A stretch of 64,000 bases of DNA from positions 3,334,573 through 3,398,572 of the forward strand of contig JAEMBT020000004.1 of the NCBI GenBank assembly GCA_018873245.2. Reading direction: 5' to 3'. Made by a program: the position numbers and the translations under genes. The stretch is from Archegozetes longisetosus (taxonomy: Eukaryota > Arthropoda > Arachnida > Sarcoptiformes > Trhypochthoniidae). Position 1 is the first letter of the stretch; each line of letters begins with the position of its first letter. Under the pieces are notes generated by a model. That model searched no databases and was not told where the DNA came from. It saw only the letters and a program-made list of their open reading frames with translations. This document shows positions 1 to 10,550 of the stretch, one piece after another.

Positions 1-112
1 TTTTTTATCAGAAACTTCGCAAGTTACTTTCATCTTGAGTTTAGATCCGAGATTTTTTCAAATGACGAAAAAGTGAAAAGGATATCTATCTTAATACTGT
101 TCATCATTTTAG

Positions 113-364
113 AGACCGATTATGAAAACCAGTATAAAAAGGTCAAAATTAAGAAGGAGAAACGCACCAAATTCGAAAATAATTGCTTTTGAATCGGAAA
201 ACAAACAAGGCTTTCTTGAAATGGTTCAGAATCTGAAATCTGGTACAGATACTGGAACTAAAGGTCAAATGCTAACTAGCCTGGAAGAGCAGTTGGAAGT
301 GGTTGGAAAGCGATGGGGAGAGTATAAAGAAAAAAGTCGTAGAGCTATAGACCGAACACCATAA
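113..364 (+). pseudogene. Possible spectrin-repeat exon or fragment
   Basis: An open frame of about 83 codons follows an AG acceptor-like site at 111-112 and ends in TAA at 362. The peptide is charged and helical. Its second half (LTSLEEQLEVVGKRWGEY) resembles the LEEQL...RW helix of spectrin repeats in dystrophin, utrophin or dystonin. No neighbouring exon of such a protein can be found in the next 2 kb. It may be the last visible exon of a gene lying to the left of the window (with a donor near 319), a decayed fragment, or chance. The similarity rests on one short motif, so confidence is low. Confidence 0.3.
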
Positions 365-2780
365 GAGAACCGACATATTCAACCCGTTCAAAATTTCAGA
401 TAACTGTTTGAATGGTGAAAGACCTCAGGCATGAAAGAAATTTGGAGTTATTTTATGTCTGTATTGTTGATTCTTAGTCACTTATGGACACGTTCCTGTA
501 AATGCTAGATTTTCAGATCCAGAACCGATAGATAGAATTATAGATAAGGAAGATATCGTTTACTTTTCTTAGAAAAGTAATTATAGATTATTGAAAGTAA
601 GACATTTGTTCTTAATGTTTACGTTTTAAAACTTTCTATTGTATAGTTATTCTGAAATTCTTATAATGTCTTCTGCTCTTACGTTGTCTTTAAGTCATTC
701 TATAGAATATGTTTAATTTAGCTGAGTTAAGGATTTAATTGAAGCAGAATTTTACTATAAAATTATAGCTAATGTTTGAATCTAATAAATATTTTTAAGT
801 TTGTGAGTAAGCTTCAGTTCTGTTTTTATAGATTTCTTTCATTTCATTTGAAGCTAAGATTGAAATGTTTATTAAATTGTTGTGATTCATATCTAAAAGT
901 GAATAAGGAGTTTAAAAGCATTTTCAATAGGAATCTAGCTTTGATGATTTGAATACTTTTTTGTTTAAGCTCTTTCTTCAAACAACAATTCGATAAATAG
1001 AGAAAATTGATCGCATCTCAGGTTTGCCAGCAATACTTTCTTTATAAAAGTAATTAAATGGAATTACATCAATTTTCATAAGTCGAATTTCGATCAGTTC
1101 TCTGATAGCATTTGCTCAAAATAATTTCAACAGTTTGAGAACTATCTTGTTGTAAATAGATTGGAAATTTTGAAGTCTATTATTTGACCCGGCAATTATC
1201 GTAGAAATGATTATTAAATTAGGCAGAATAACAGAATTTGCCCAGATATTTATGTCGATTATATCTAATAATGAGTTATCACAAAATGAAAAGTTTTTTC
1301 TTCAAGTTCCCAGAAATTTTAGCCTTATTTATTTAACACAAAGAATTTCAGACAAACGAAAATTAGTAACAAACTTTACTTTTCGAATTTACAATTGATA
1401 TCATCACTTCGTCGGCTGAGAATTATTCGGTCCTATCGTCAAATTTTGGCGAAAATTAGTTTTTGGCAGATCATTGGAGTACACCCAATTCTCTAACTTA
1501 TGAATCAAAAATAATCAAAATATCTCAACCCCTTAGCATAAAATCACGAAAAAAGTGAGAATTTTAATAATTTTACTGGTTTTCTCGAATAATTTGACGG
1601 TATAAAAAATTGAAAATATCATATTTTGACTTGTTTTTTCATAAGCTTTCAAACAAAAAAAGTTTGTCGAAATCGGAGCAACTTTTGAAATTTTTGAAAA
1701 ATTGACCTAGCTCATTTTTAATAGTATATCTGTTGTCCATGTATCATTGGGAGTCAGAATATATGGTTAATTGTGAAAAAGTAAGTTGTTCCCTTTCTCT
1801 CCACTTTTACTGATCGTCATTCTCAATAATATTTAGAAAGTATATTTCATGTGGATGTTAAATATATTTTCGATTCCTTGAAATTTTCATGTTTCTATAT
1901 AGTTGAACAGTTGAAATATTCAATTATTCCTATATTTTGCAGATAGTATTGTATAATTCTCAAAATTTTTCAGAAAATTAAGAGAGAACTAAAAATATAG
2001 CAATAGTTATTCAAATAATATTCTAGTTTTGGACCCATTGACAAAAAATTTCGAAGCAATAAATTTGAAGCTAAGAAGTTCCCCAATCATATACTGTATA
2101 TTCATTTCATATCAATATCTCATCTTTTCTCTCACTCACGATTTCAAACTTCAAAAGCGATTATCTCGAAAACTTTTTTTCTGTTTTTTCGTGAGATAGT
2201 ACTGAATAATTCTAAGCCGACGACTTGATTCACAAAATATTCGAAACAGACATAAAGGTATATAAAGCATAATTCTAAAGATTCCCAATACGAGCATGAT
2301 TATAAATTGAAAATTGATGAATTTTTCAGAGAACATAATTCACTGTGAGTATGATAATCTTAACAGCCCCTGATTTTCGGATGTGTAGTAGACATATTTG
2401 TCAATTCTTGACTGAGGGATCGAATAGGGTGATTCAGAATTAAATTAGAAACTCTTTGAAATTAGAAATTTTTGTTATGAAACAAGTAAAATAATTTCAG
2501 TCAACTTTGAACATTGATTTTCGAAAAATTCTATAAAGATTGGGAAACACTAGGAGTGAAGATCTTGGGTTTATTAAAATTAATATATATTTAATTATAA
2601 AATGATGAGAGAGCTCATTTTAACTTATCAACAGTACTTTGAGGTAAATTTGACTAAACATAAAAACTAGATTAATAGTCATACAAAGTTTGAATTGTCT
2701 ACCTCCCAACCCAACGCAACGTCGACCGTAAAACCAACATTTTGGGTATTTTAGATGCGGCGTAATGATAGTACATATGC
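365..2780. other. Gene-free AT-rich stretch
   Basis: No open frame here shows a recognisable domain, and no RNA gene or clear repeat was seen. The short open frames (for example 1207-1398) are of the length expected by chance in AT-rich DNA. Confidence 0.6.
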
Positions 2781-2832
2781 CGCTAGTCCAACTAAAACTG
2801 GCGTTTAGTAGCTGATAGCCTTAATATTCGTT

Positions 2833-3204
2833 TTAAAAAAGCTGGACCATACGCCGAGGCAACAACTGGACCAGCTTCTGAAGTTCTGGTAACTGGATCT
2901 GATCCCATGAGATCTCAATGGCTGTCTTGAGTTCGGCTACGGTGTCGTACTGGCGGTCACCGGCGTATACCAGCCGAACCAAAACCCCCAGAGGGTTTCA
3001 ATGGAAATGAAATCTGGGCTGTGTACCGATCAGTCCGGAACGCAAACTATGTTGTCCTAGAAACACTCTTTTGTCGTTCTGGCGATGTGGATGGGTGCTT
3101 TGTTCTGCTGAAACTTTCAGTTACGAACGCCAATTCGCTCCTCCCAAAAGGAAGAAGGTGCTGATGAAGAACTTTCTGATATGCTGCTGCGTTCGCCGTC
3201 AGCA
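2833..3204 (-). pseudogene. Tc1-like transposase, C-terminal remnant
   Basis: Read on the minus strand, this stretch gives the C-terminal half of a Tc1/mariner-superfamily transposase. In order there are a QQNKAPIHIARTTKE segment (normally QQDNAPxH, holding the second catalytic Asp, here a Lys/Asn variant), then VHSPDFISIETLWG (normally SPDLNPIEHLW, holding the third acidic residue), then after a frameshift AELKTAIEISWDQI and LQKLVQLLPRRMVQLF followed by TAA at 2833-2835. In-frame stops lie before and after the QQN motif. The element is therefore dead. Its GC content is visibly higher than the surrounding DNA. No terminal inverted repeats were recognised. Confidence 0.85.
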
Positions 3205-3728
3205 AGATGAGAAATTATTAAGTTTTCTTCAATATCTCCGATGAAATACATTATCATTTCTATAGATAATGTTTCAACGGTTAAAAAACTTCTTGTAAAA
3301 ACACATTTAATACAAATAGAGCGTTTTCCGGGAAAAAATTAATCTGTTTTCCGGGGAACACCGGGAAATAGTTACATCTGTCCGTACAACTTTATCCATA
3401 TCGGCGGGTAATATTAGGTAATTGGGGACATTAGTCAGAAACGAACTGCTCTAATTATACTTAACTTCATGTTAACGATTTCCGAGCATCTGTTACATAA
3501 AGGTTGCGAAACTGAGAAATGCAATAAAAGGATCTATATATATCGTTATCTATACTTATTAAGAGTAGCTGCTGTCTATTTCTCAAATCCATTGCATAAA
3601 TTAGCATTTATATTAAAGACCTAAATGATTATAAGTTTGAAAGATTTAGTCAAATCCTGCTACGCAGTAAACAAGTCCAGTTGTACACTTTATGAACATA
3701 TTTTGATTGTTCATTAAAAACTTCAACA

Positions 3729-4788
3729 ATGATAATTTGTAAACAGCAGCTAATCTTTTCAGTTTTAATTTTCTCTATATGCAACGGTAAGACTATTAAA
3801 AAATAAATTCATTTTTACTTTAACGTATACAGTTACTGTAGGTATGATCATGGCCCAGGATTCACTGTGTGGTGATGAATGGGAACCATATAAGAATGAG
3901 AAGTGTTTCAAGATATTCGATAAAGTAGGAAGTATAATCGAAGCTGAAAATACTTGCAGACAGCAGGAAAACACTGCTAGTCTGATAATCATTCGCTCTA
4001 AGGATGAACAAGACTTCTTATCTAATCTCTTGTTCAGTACTCATAAGATTGCAGACGGAGTCTGGATTGGGGCAAAATACACAAGTAATAAGTTTAGGTG
4101 GATTGATGATTCAGATCTAAGTTTTACTAATTGGGCTCAAGGAAGTCCAAGCAACAAAACAGACCACAATTGTATACAAATAGAATCGGATGGATCTTCA
4201 ATTGGAAAATGGGTTGACGCACCTTGTAATAAAAACAATAAGGTTGTATGTCAGAAGATGCAAAACTGGTCAATCTCTCGTTTACAGAAAACTCTTTTAG
4301 ACGCAAGAAAAGAGCTGCGAGACTCTCTTGAGGATGTTCGAAAGCAGCTAAACAATCAACTAACGATAAATGACGATCAAAAATTAACAATTGACAACTT
4401 AAAGCAGAATCCAGTTCCAATTGGCTTCGTTTATGTTCAGCTACCAGGTCAACCGAGTCCGACAGATTTATGGTCTACAGTACAATGGAAGGATGTTAGT
4501 TCAGAATACTCTGGACTTTTCTTCCGTGTATTAGGAGGTGGATCGGCAGCATTTGGGGAGATACAGAATGAAAACTCTCCTAGACTCGTCGAAGCTGAAC
4601 ATGGTGGTATGAAGGGAGTCGGTCTTTATCATACAAGTGTCAGTGCTAACGGACAATGGAGTAGTTATGTTGAAACTGGTGGTATTGGTACTGTAAATGG
4701 TGAATGGTGGCATTTACGATTTAAGGTATCTGCTGGAGAAGTGCGACCTCGTAATAAAGCCGTACGCATCTGGAAACGAATTAAGTAA
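3729..4788 (+). CDS. Secreted C-type lectin with coiled coil and tail-collar-like C-terminal domain
   Basis: Two exons, 3729-3786 and 3833-4788, encode 337 aa. The 46-bp intron has GTAAGA and ACAG ends. The start at 3729 gives a hydrophobic signal peptide (MIICKQQLIFSVLIFSICN) that the downstream ATG at 3844 would lose. Residues about 32-159 form a C-type lectin domain with six cysteines (32, 44, 61, 133, 151, 159), a WIGA core and FTNWAQGSPSN. The usual EPN/QPD sugar-specificity triplet is SPS, and WND is WVD, so canonical calcium-dependent sugar binding is doubtful. Residues about 165-215 are a charged heptad-like helix that could oligomerise the protein. Residues about 218-337 carry YVQLPGQPSPTDLW, GLFFRVLGGGSAAFGE and end in EVRPRNKAVRIWKRI, a pattern like phage tail-collar or fibre tips and their eukaryotic relatives. 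A likely role is extracellular recognition or innate immunity, by inference. A possible poly(A) signal lies at 4918. Confidence 0.88.
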
Positions 4789-5101
4789 AGATATTTATAG
4801 TAAAACTACAACGAAAACACCAAATACTTCATTTAGATTTGAAACTTCAGTCTGAATGATTCCAATACAAAAAGTCACAAATATCTGTTATCTTTGTTAG
4901 CCATATTATTAAATGGAAATAAAACAGAATTTTTTGACAAACACACTAACGAAGCTACTAGGCCGTTGCAATAATCAGAAAATTATATGGTCTTGCAACT
5001 CTTATATCGCTATTAACTTTTGGGGGTTTCGCTTCATTCTTTCTAAAATAAACTTGTTCTAACTCGTATCAGCATAAGATAATCTTATTCTGTTTTTAGA
5101 C

Positions 5102-5329
5102 TTATTCAGCCATTTTTCCAACAACCTCTCCTAGTTTACCCTTCAGAGCTTCGCTTTCAATGGCTAAATCAAATATATCATCACCCATCATCTTAACTGC
5201 CTCAGCATAGACTACTTGATTAGCAATTAATTCATCTCCTCTTTCAGCTCGTGTGGCGATAGTCCGTTTATTAAGCTCAACGAGTTCTTCTCTAATTTTT
5301 AGCTTAGTGTCTTTTTTGACCTTCCACAT
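5102..5329 (-). CDS. Small helical ORF or exon, function unknown
   Basis: An ATG-started frame of 75 aa on the minus strand. The sequence is charged and amphipathic (KLKIREELVELNKRT; LAIESEALKGKLGEVVGKM) with almost no proline, consistent with one or two helices. There is no signal peptide or membrane segment. An acceptor-like CTTAG lies five bases before the ATG, so this could instead be the last exon of a gene with upstream exons that were not found. Base composition is richer in GC than the flanks, which favours real coding sequence. I do not recognise the family. It lies 300 bp downstream of the lectin gene, on the opposite strand. Confidence 0.4.
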   Translation of the reverse strand: MWKVKKDTKLKIREELVELNKRTIATRAERGDELIANQVVYAEAVKMMGDDIFDLAIESEALKGKLGEVVGKMAE

Positions 5330-5507
5330 ATTCTAAGATTTCTCTCATGGCTTATTTATAAGTTGAGAAAATCTGCGATTTTCTATTATAAGAAAATTAA
5401 TTGATTGATTTGTCAATGTACTCAACAGTAATATCGCAGAATCTGTATTCTTTAATAGGAGCGTGTTAGAAATCAAACAAAACTTAGTGATTATCAGTTC
5501 TTATGCC

Positions 5508-5636
5508 ATGTCTTCAGATGAACTTCACATAAGACATTGCATGCTTTGTGAATTCAGAAGCGGTTCCAGTGCCAGAAACTCATACGAAGATTCTTACTGT
5601 TTACTCGGGTACAACGAGTGGAACTTGGAACTTTAA
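5508..5636 (+). pseudogene. Mariner transposase N-terminal HTH remnant
   Basis: ATG-started frame of 42 codons: the segment HIRHCMLCEFRSGSSARNSY matches the first helix-turn-helix of mariner/SETMAR-type transposases (usually HIRHCMLYEFR.G..A..A). The continuation KILTVYSGTTSG appears in another frame and resembles the expected T.NI..VYG segment, so a frameshift is present. No catalytic DDD region follows, and the frame stops at 5634. It is a short decayed fragment. Confidence 0.6.
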
Positions 5637-6104
5637 TTTGTAGAACATTGAAACTAATTTAAAAATCATTATTCATTATCACAAAGTGATCGAGAATACT
5701 ATTTATTAATAAATTAAGAGGATTGGAATAAGAGTTAATGTAAGCATATTAAATGTGTTAGATTTCTAATAATAATAAATAAATAACTCATTTATTAATT
5801 TCAATTAAAAATCAATTTATTTTGAAATCATAATATTAATGAATTTCACAGAAAGGTAATAATTAAATGATTATTAATAAGAATTGAAGACTTTATTTAT
5901 AAAATATTTGATGCTTTTGTAAGATTACTCAAATCTGTCAATTAATTTGTAGGAATTTTTCAAAATAAATATTTTGAAAAGATGATGCAATAAAAGTCGA
6001 GAATACTTACAGTAAGATTAAGTTGTGGAACTTAGACTTTAACCACAAAAATCTTAGAAATAGATTCACGTTCTTCAAAACTTTTCTGGGTTTTGATATT
6101 TTAG

Positions 6105-6492
6105 GTTTTCTGAATTTAGTTTTCTTACAAAACCTACTTATTTATTAATTCAACGATTTGGATAACTTCTCAATGATTGATTTCCAAATTTTTTCAATGA
6201 TATCATTGTTTGTGGTGTGAGCGATAATTGATATAATGCCTCAGTTAAATTAAAGTATTGTCTAAAGAATGGTTAGAAAGAAATTAATAGAAGCGAAAGA
6301 GCAAACGGTAATCTATTTGATAACTTTGGCAAGTATCTATTGTAATTGTTGCTTAACTGACATCAATTTGAAAAATTCTAATAATTAGGTCAACGGAGTC
6401 TACAATAAATTATCCACTGTTAAGACAAAATATTATGACTTGAATTGTTGTATCTCATGCTGATATTTAGACTACGAATTTAAACTTACTAT
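6105..6492 (-). pseudogene. Inverted, decayed copy of the haspin 5' end and upstream region
   Basis: This segment is a diverged reverse complement of about 6837-7225. The stretch 6178-6215 (GATTTCCAAATTTTTTCAA and TGATATCATTG) mirrors the first codons of the kinase gene at 7122. The stretch 6216-6492 mirrors the 280 bp before its ATG, including GATAATTGATATAATGC, GCGAAAGAGCAAACGGTAAT and GAATTGTTGTATCTC. Identity looks about 75-85 percent by eye, with small indels. The two arms face each other across about 350 bp. The mirrored coding part contains indels and cannot encode the kinase N-terminus. Confidence 0.7.
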
Positions 6493-6836
6493 AGAAAGAA
6501 TTCTATAAAGAGGATTAAAGAATTACCCAAACATTTAACTCTCTTCGGTTATTTTAAAATGAGTGTACAACAATACAAATAATATTTCATTTTTAATTCA
6601 ATTTTACTTTAATTCTATAAATTTCGTTTAAAGAATTGATTTCTCATAACAATATTCCGTATATTATAGAATCCGTTGACCTGAGTTTTTTTAATTTTCA
6701 GAGGCAATAAGAATTTAAAATGATATATTGTTGCACACGAGCTGCACAATTCATTTTTAAATAACTGTAGAGCATTGGATAATCAGGCAATTCTTTGAAT
6801 CTCCTGGTAATCTTTAATTAACTTATCTCTATTGCA

Positions 6837-7225
6837 AGTTTAAATTTATAGTCCGATCGTCAGCACGAGATACAACAATTCAAAGCATAATATTCTTGGC
6901 ATAACAATGTTTAACTTGTTATAGAATCCGTTGACCCAAATTTTTAAATTTTTGAAAACGATTTCAGTTAAACAACAATTAAAATAGATCTTTACCAAAG
7001 TTGTCAAATAGATTACCGTTTGCTCTTTCGCTTCCCTCTTGAGACTTTCTAACCATTCTGTAGATAATATTATCAATTAATTTAAGCATTATATCAATTA
7101 TCATTCACAACACTCCGAACGATGACATCATTGAAAAAGATTTGGAAATCGACCATCAAAAAGCTATCCAAATCTCGGAATCAACAAATCAGTGAGAAAA
7201 CATCATCTAAACTGACTGATATCAA
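6837..7225 (+). repeat. Right arm of inverted duplication, overlapping haspin promoter and first exon
   Basis: Partner of the inverted copy at 6105-6492. It spans the whole visible 5' flank of the kinase gene and about 100 bp of its first exon. A third, partial, direct copy of part of the arm (TTATAGAATCCGTTGACC, 6665-6683 versus 6918-6936) lies in the spacer. A 76-codon open frame on the minus strand (6846-7076) runs through this arm; its counterpart in the other arm is interrupted, so it is not taken as a gene. Confidence 0.65.
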
Positions 7226-8570
7226 ATCAACTAATGGATCCAAACACAAACTTTCATTAAAATCAGCACCATCAAAGATTGATCAAATCAACCGAAATCC
7301 AGAATCGAAACCAAAATTAAAAACTGGTTTGTCTTCGTCTGGACCTAATCACAAATCAAATGAAAGACAAAACACGATATCCAGTACTAACCAGACATTT
7401 GACATTAAATTCGATTCACTCGACACCAGTTTATTGAAGGTTTGCAAACAGAAAAAATTGATCTCTGTCAAAGACATCATTAATCATAAGTAAGTACGTT
7501 TGATGTAATTCTCATAAAATTCATTGATTTTGATTCAAATAACCAAGTTTATTTCTATTTTGTTCAACAGACATATCAATGGAATCAAGTTCTTAACTAA
7601 AGGATCATATGGTCAGGTATTTATGGCCAAAGACATCGATGAAAATGTTGTCATTTTCAAGGAATCAATGATTGGCAGTCGTATGAGTAATGGATCTGTT
7701 ATTCGAAGACATACTTCACACTTTGTATTATCTGACCTGATAAACAGTGAACGATTGAGTGAATTGAAATCAAATCCTCAATCATTGAACTATTGCTGCA
7801 ATTTCGCAAATGTTTTGGATAATCATTATGTGTATGGTGTGAACGAGAACGTGACAAAAAGAAATGAGTACATCATTACTAAACAAACATTTGGTGGTAA
7901 ACCACTTTATTGTTCAGATGTGATGACACCCAAAGTCGGTTTGAGTGTAATGCGTCAAATCGTTGCTGCTTTAGCTGTCGCAGAACAACAACTAAAATTC
8001 GAACACAGAGATCTTCATCAAAGCAATATTCTGATCGACAGTACGGACCAAAAGTATGGATATTATCGCTTGAAAGGCAGATCTTTCAAAATCAAACTGA
8101 ACTCAATTAAAGTCACTCTAATCGATAACACGTTTTCAAGAACTGAAGTCAATGATGAGATTGCTTTCAACGACTTAACAGGTCTCTATGCAACTAATGC
8201 GAAACTGTGTCGGGATGAAGAACTTGAAAAGTGTTATCGAAAAATGAGAGAAATAACTGGAGGTGAATGGAATCGATTTTGTCCAAAAACAAACATTGTT
8301 TGGTTACAACATATTTTCAGTGAGATTCGTATTCAAATCGATACAAAGAGAAATGGACTCCGAATGGATGGATCAGAATGTGATACAATCAATTCGTGGA
8401 AAGAAAACATTGGAAAATATGACTCCGTTTTGGATTTCGTTGAAAATGAGTTTAAGTTTTATCAGAAAACTAAAGTCAAATCAAAGTTCAGAAAGATTTT
8501 GAAGAACATGAATCCATTCAAAAGATTTTTGTGTTTGAAGAATAAATTCCACAACTTATTCTTACTGTAA
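7122..8570 (+). CDS. haspin: Haspin-family serine/threonine kinase
   Basis: Two exons, 7122-7489 and 7571-8570, joined through a GTAAGT...CAACAG intron of 81 bp, give 455 aa. Residues 1 to about 110 are a basic, Ser/Lys/Asn-rich, probably disordered tail. The kinase domain then shows a glycine loop (KGSYGQVFMA), the ATP-site lysine in VIFKES, the catalytic loop FEHRDLHQSNILI (haspins: FEHRDLHWGN) and LIDNTFSR in place of DFG (haspins: IDYTLSR). A late NIVWLQHIFSEI matches haspin NVLWLxYL. Haspins phosphorylate histone H3 Thr3 to recruit Aurora B at centromeres; that role is inferred from family. Odd points are Asn for Tyr in the IDYT motif and QS for WG after HRDLH, which suggest a diverged paralogue or fast evolution. 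The 5' end is mirrored upstream as an inverted decayed copy. Confidence 0.88.
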
Positions 8571-8934
8571 ATATTCTCAACTTTTATTGCATCATTTATT
8601 CAAAATATTAATAGAAGTTATAAAATGGCTTCATTGCGGGTTATACTTTTGCCGCGCATTGCAATAGGTACTAATACAATGGTATATTGAGGAATTGGGT
8701 TAGACTCTCGAAGTTCAGAACAACAACCTTCTACTAGTTACATCCACTTGTAGCCTATATATATCAAATCGTCTTCACAATCCGTGTTCATTGATACCTC
8801 ACTTGAGGGCCTAGAACCAAAGTGGATAAAGTTAGGCCTAGTTTCCTAGGGACCAGGTCTTGGACTTTTTGTGGGATACAAATATAACAGATAAGCTCGG
8901 TGGAAGACTGAAAAGAAATTATATAAAAATTTAA

Positions 8935-9160
8935 TCCTGCTGATGACATTTTACCTTGGATGAGGGATGACAAAGTCTTCGACATTTCCAATATTCTCTG
9001 TTATCCACTCTTTGATAAAATTAGAATTGTGCGCCGGGTGGTTATCATGCAGCAGTACAACATTCCCGTCATCGTAATGCTGCGCGATATACGGCAGAAC
9101 ACACTAATTCGGAAACTCAGCGTAAGCTTCTTTGGTCAGGCGATCGACAATAAAAAGCTG
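8935..9160 (-). pseudogene. DDE-superfamily transposase fragment
   Basis: The minus-strand frame beginning QLFIVDRLTKEAYAEFPN continues, after one in-frame stop, into CVLPYIAQHYDDGNVV and LLHDNHPAHNSNFIKEW, then ENIGNVEDFVIPHP. The LLHDNxPAHxS motif is the second catalytic Asp region of Tc1/mariner-like (DDE_3) transposases, and the final part is where the SPDLNP segment should begin, but it is lost. About 75 codons survive. It differs from the Tc1-like remnant at 2833-3204, so at least two families are present. Confidence 0.75.
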
Positions 9161-9660
9161 CCCTAAACCATGGAAGCTGAGACTAAATATTAAAGAATTA
9201 AAAATTAAATTACATGCAAATAATAACTCACAAGAGTATGAATGAGGCTATTTAAACGTTTAATCTTTTTCTATTTCTTGGTCAGAAAATTATGATATTT
9301 TGCATTAAAAACTGATTCATTGAAGTATTAAGTTGTTTGCTTAACGTTTTACAATAAAATTTTATGAAATAGTCAAAGTTTTTATTGAATTTTTTTTCAA
9401 ACCAAACAATAATTAAAATATAAAGAAATTTTACAACAATCTAAAGGAAATTGTGATACATTTGTTGTGCTTTACAGTAATTGATTGAATAATTTACCGT
9501 TTGTTCACAAAAATTTTCTCAAGCTTGGAAAATGGACTTTTCTATGTCCAGTTCTTATCTCGCACTGAACACTGCCGAGAGACTAGAAAAACTGGACAAT
9601 CTAGTCCAAAACTGGAAGTCTGGTCCGCCTAATAAGAATGTGTGTTAGTGTAAATTCTCA

Positions 9661-10300
9661 GCAGGAATATAAGAATTCATAGATACAGGATATCCTAACC
9701 AATATATTAAATAATCCTTTCTTTCCAGTGTTTCTGTTAATTCTAACTTTTAAAATTTTTTCTATTTCATATTTATTACCTTTCAATTTACTTATTCTAA
9801 CACTATCACCTACTTTAAATTTTGGTATTTTAATTTCAGCTTTCATATCTCCATATAAATTCTTCCTAACTTGAGCTTCAATTTTTTATCACTTGCTTCT
9901 ATAGGAGTCATTTTAATAGAAGAATGATAAGAGTTATTATCACTATAAACCAAATCATCCAACGCATTAATCCATTTTTTGTTACCAACTTCAGTAAAGT
10001 AAGGTTCCATTTTTGCTTTTAATTTTCTATTAAGTCTCTTAACAATAAATGTTTTCAAGTCCGAATTAGTTATAAACTAATGTACTTCTTCACTCTTTAT
10101 TAAATACTGAATCTTAGAATTGATAAAAAATTTTACCTTTATTATTTGAAAGCGTTTAAGGTTTTCTGCCTCTCATGAAGAGTTTCTTAATCGAATCGAC
10201 GATTTCATCCGCGGGTTTATTTCTAATAGGAATTGTTCATGCATATTTAGAGCAGTCTATAACTGTCAATAAATACCCATAATTATAAAATAAAAATTCT
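9661..10300 (-). pseudogene. Polinton/Maverick-type integrase, decayed
   Basis: On the minus strand the fragment starts in a retroviral-type integrase core (YGYLLTVIDCSKYA, stop, TIPIRNKPADEIVDSIKKLF near 10170-10290). It continues through a frameshifted part to RLNRKLKAKMEPYF, WINALDDLVYSDNNSYHSSI and KMTPIEASDKKLKLK (9843-10058). A second frame, 9658-9846, gives the C-terminal KIPKFKVGDSVRISKLKGNK, which matches the chromo-like tail of Polinton integrases. Two stops and frameshifts show that it is inactive. No other Polinton gene (polymerase B, ATPase, capsid) was seen nearby, so this is a truncated piece. Confidence 0.8.
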
Positions 10301-10410
10301 CAAAAGTTTGATTCGGTTTACCGTTTACATACTTGGCTGGGTCAGTGTTATAATGTTCTAACTGATGTTACTATGGTTAGAGATAGGACCTTATAGTAAA
10401 GTTCGAACAT

Positions 10411-10550
10411 GAAACCCTAAACCCGTCGAGAACCCGTTAAGAACCCAAACCCGTACGGTTTTGGGTCGGGTAAGGTTAGCCAAAAGCATTTGTCATTTTT
10501 ACGGGTAATCCGCTTACAAACCCTTGCGAGTACGGGTTGGGTTGGGCTTG
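10411..10550. repeat. Degenerate AACCC/GGGTT-rich tract
   Basis: A GC-richer tract with repeated AACCCG units on the left half and GGGTT units on the right half. It includes an imperfect palindrome around ACCCAAACCCGTACGGTTTTGGGT (10445-10468). Such tracts occur near ends of some hAT-like transposons. It is not a true telomeric array because the units are irregular and change strand. Confidence 0.45.

Noticed and set aside
6846-7076. 76-codon frame in the haspin upstream arm
   Set aside because: The mirrored copy in the other arm has stops and a frameshift, and no domain is recognisable.
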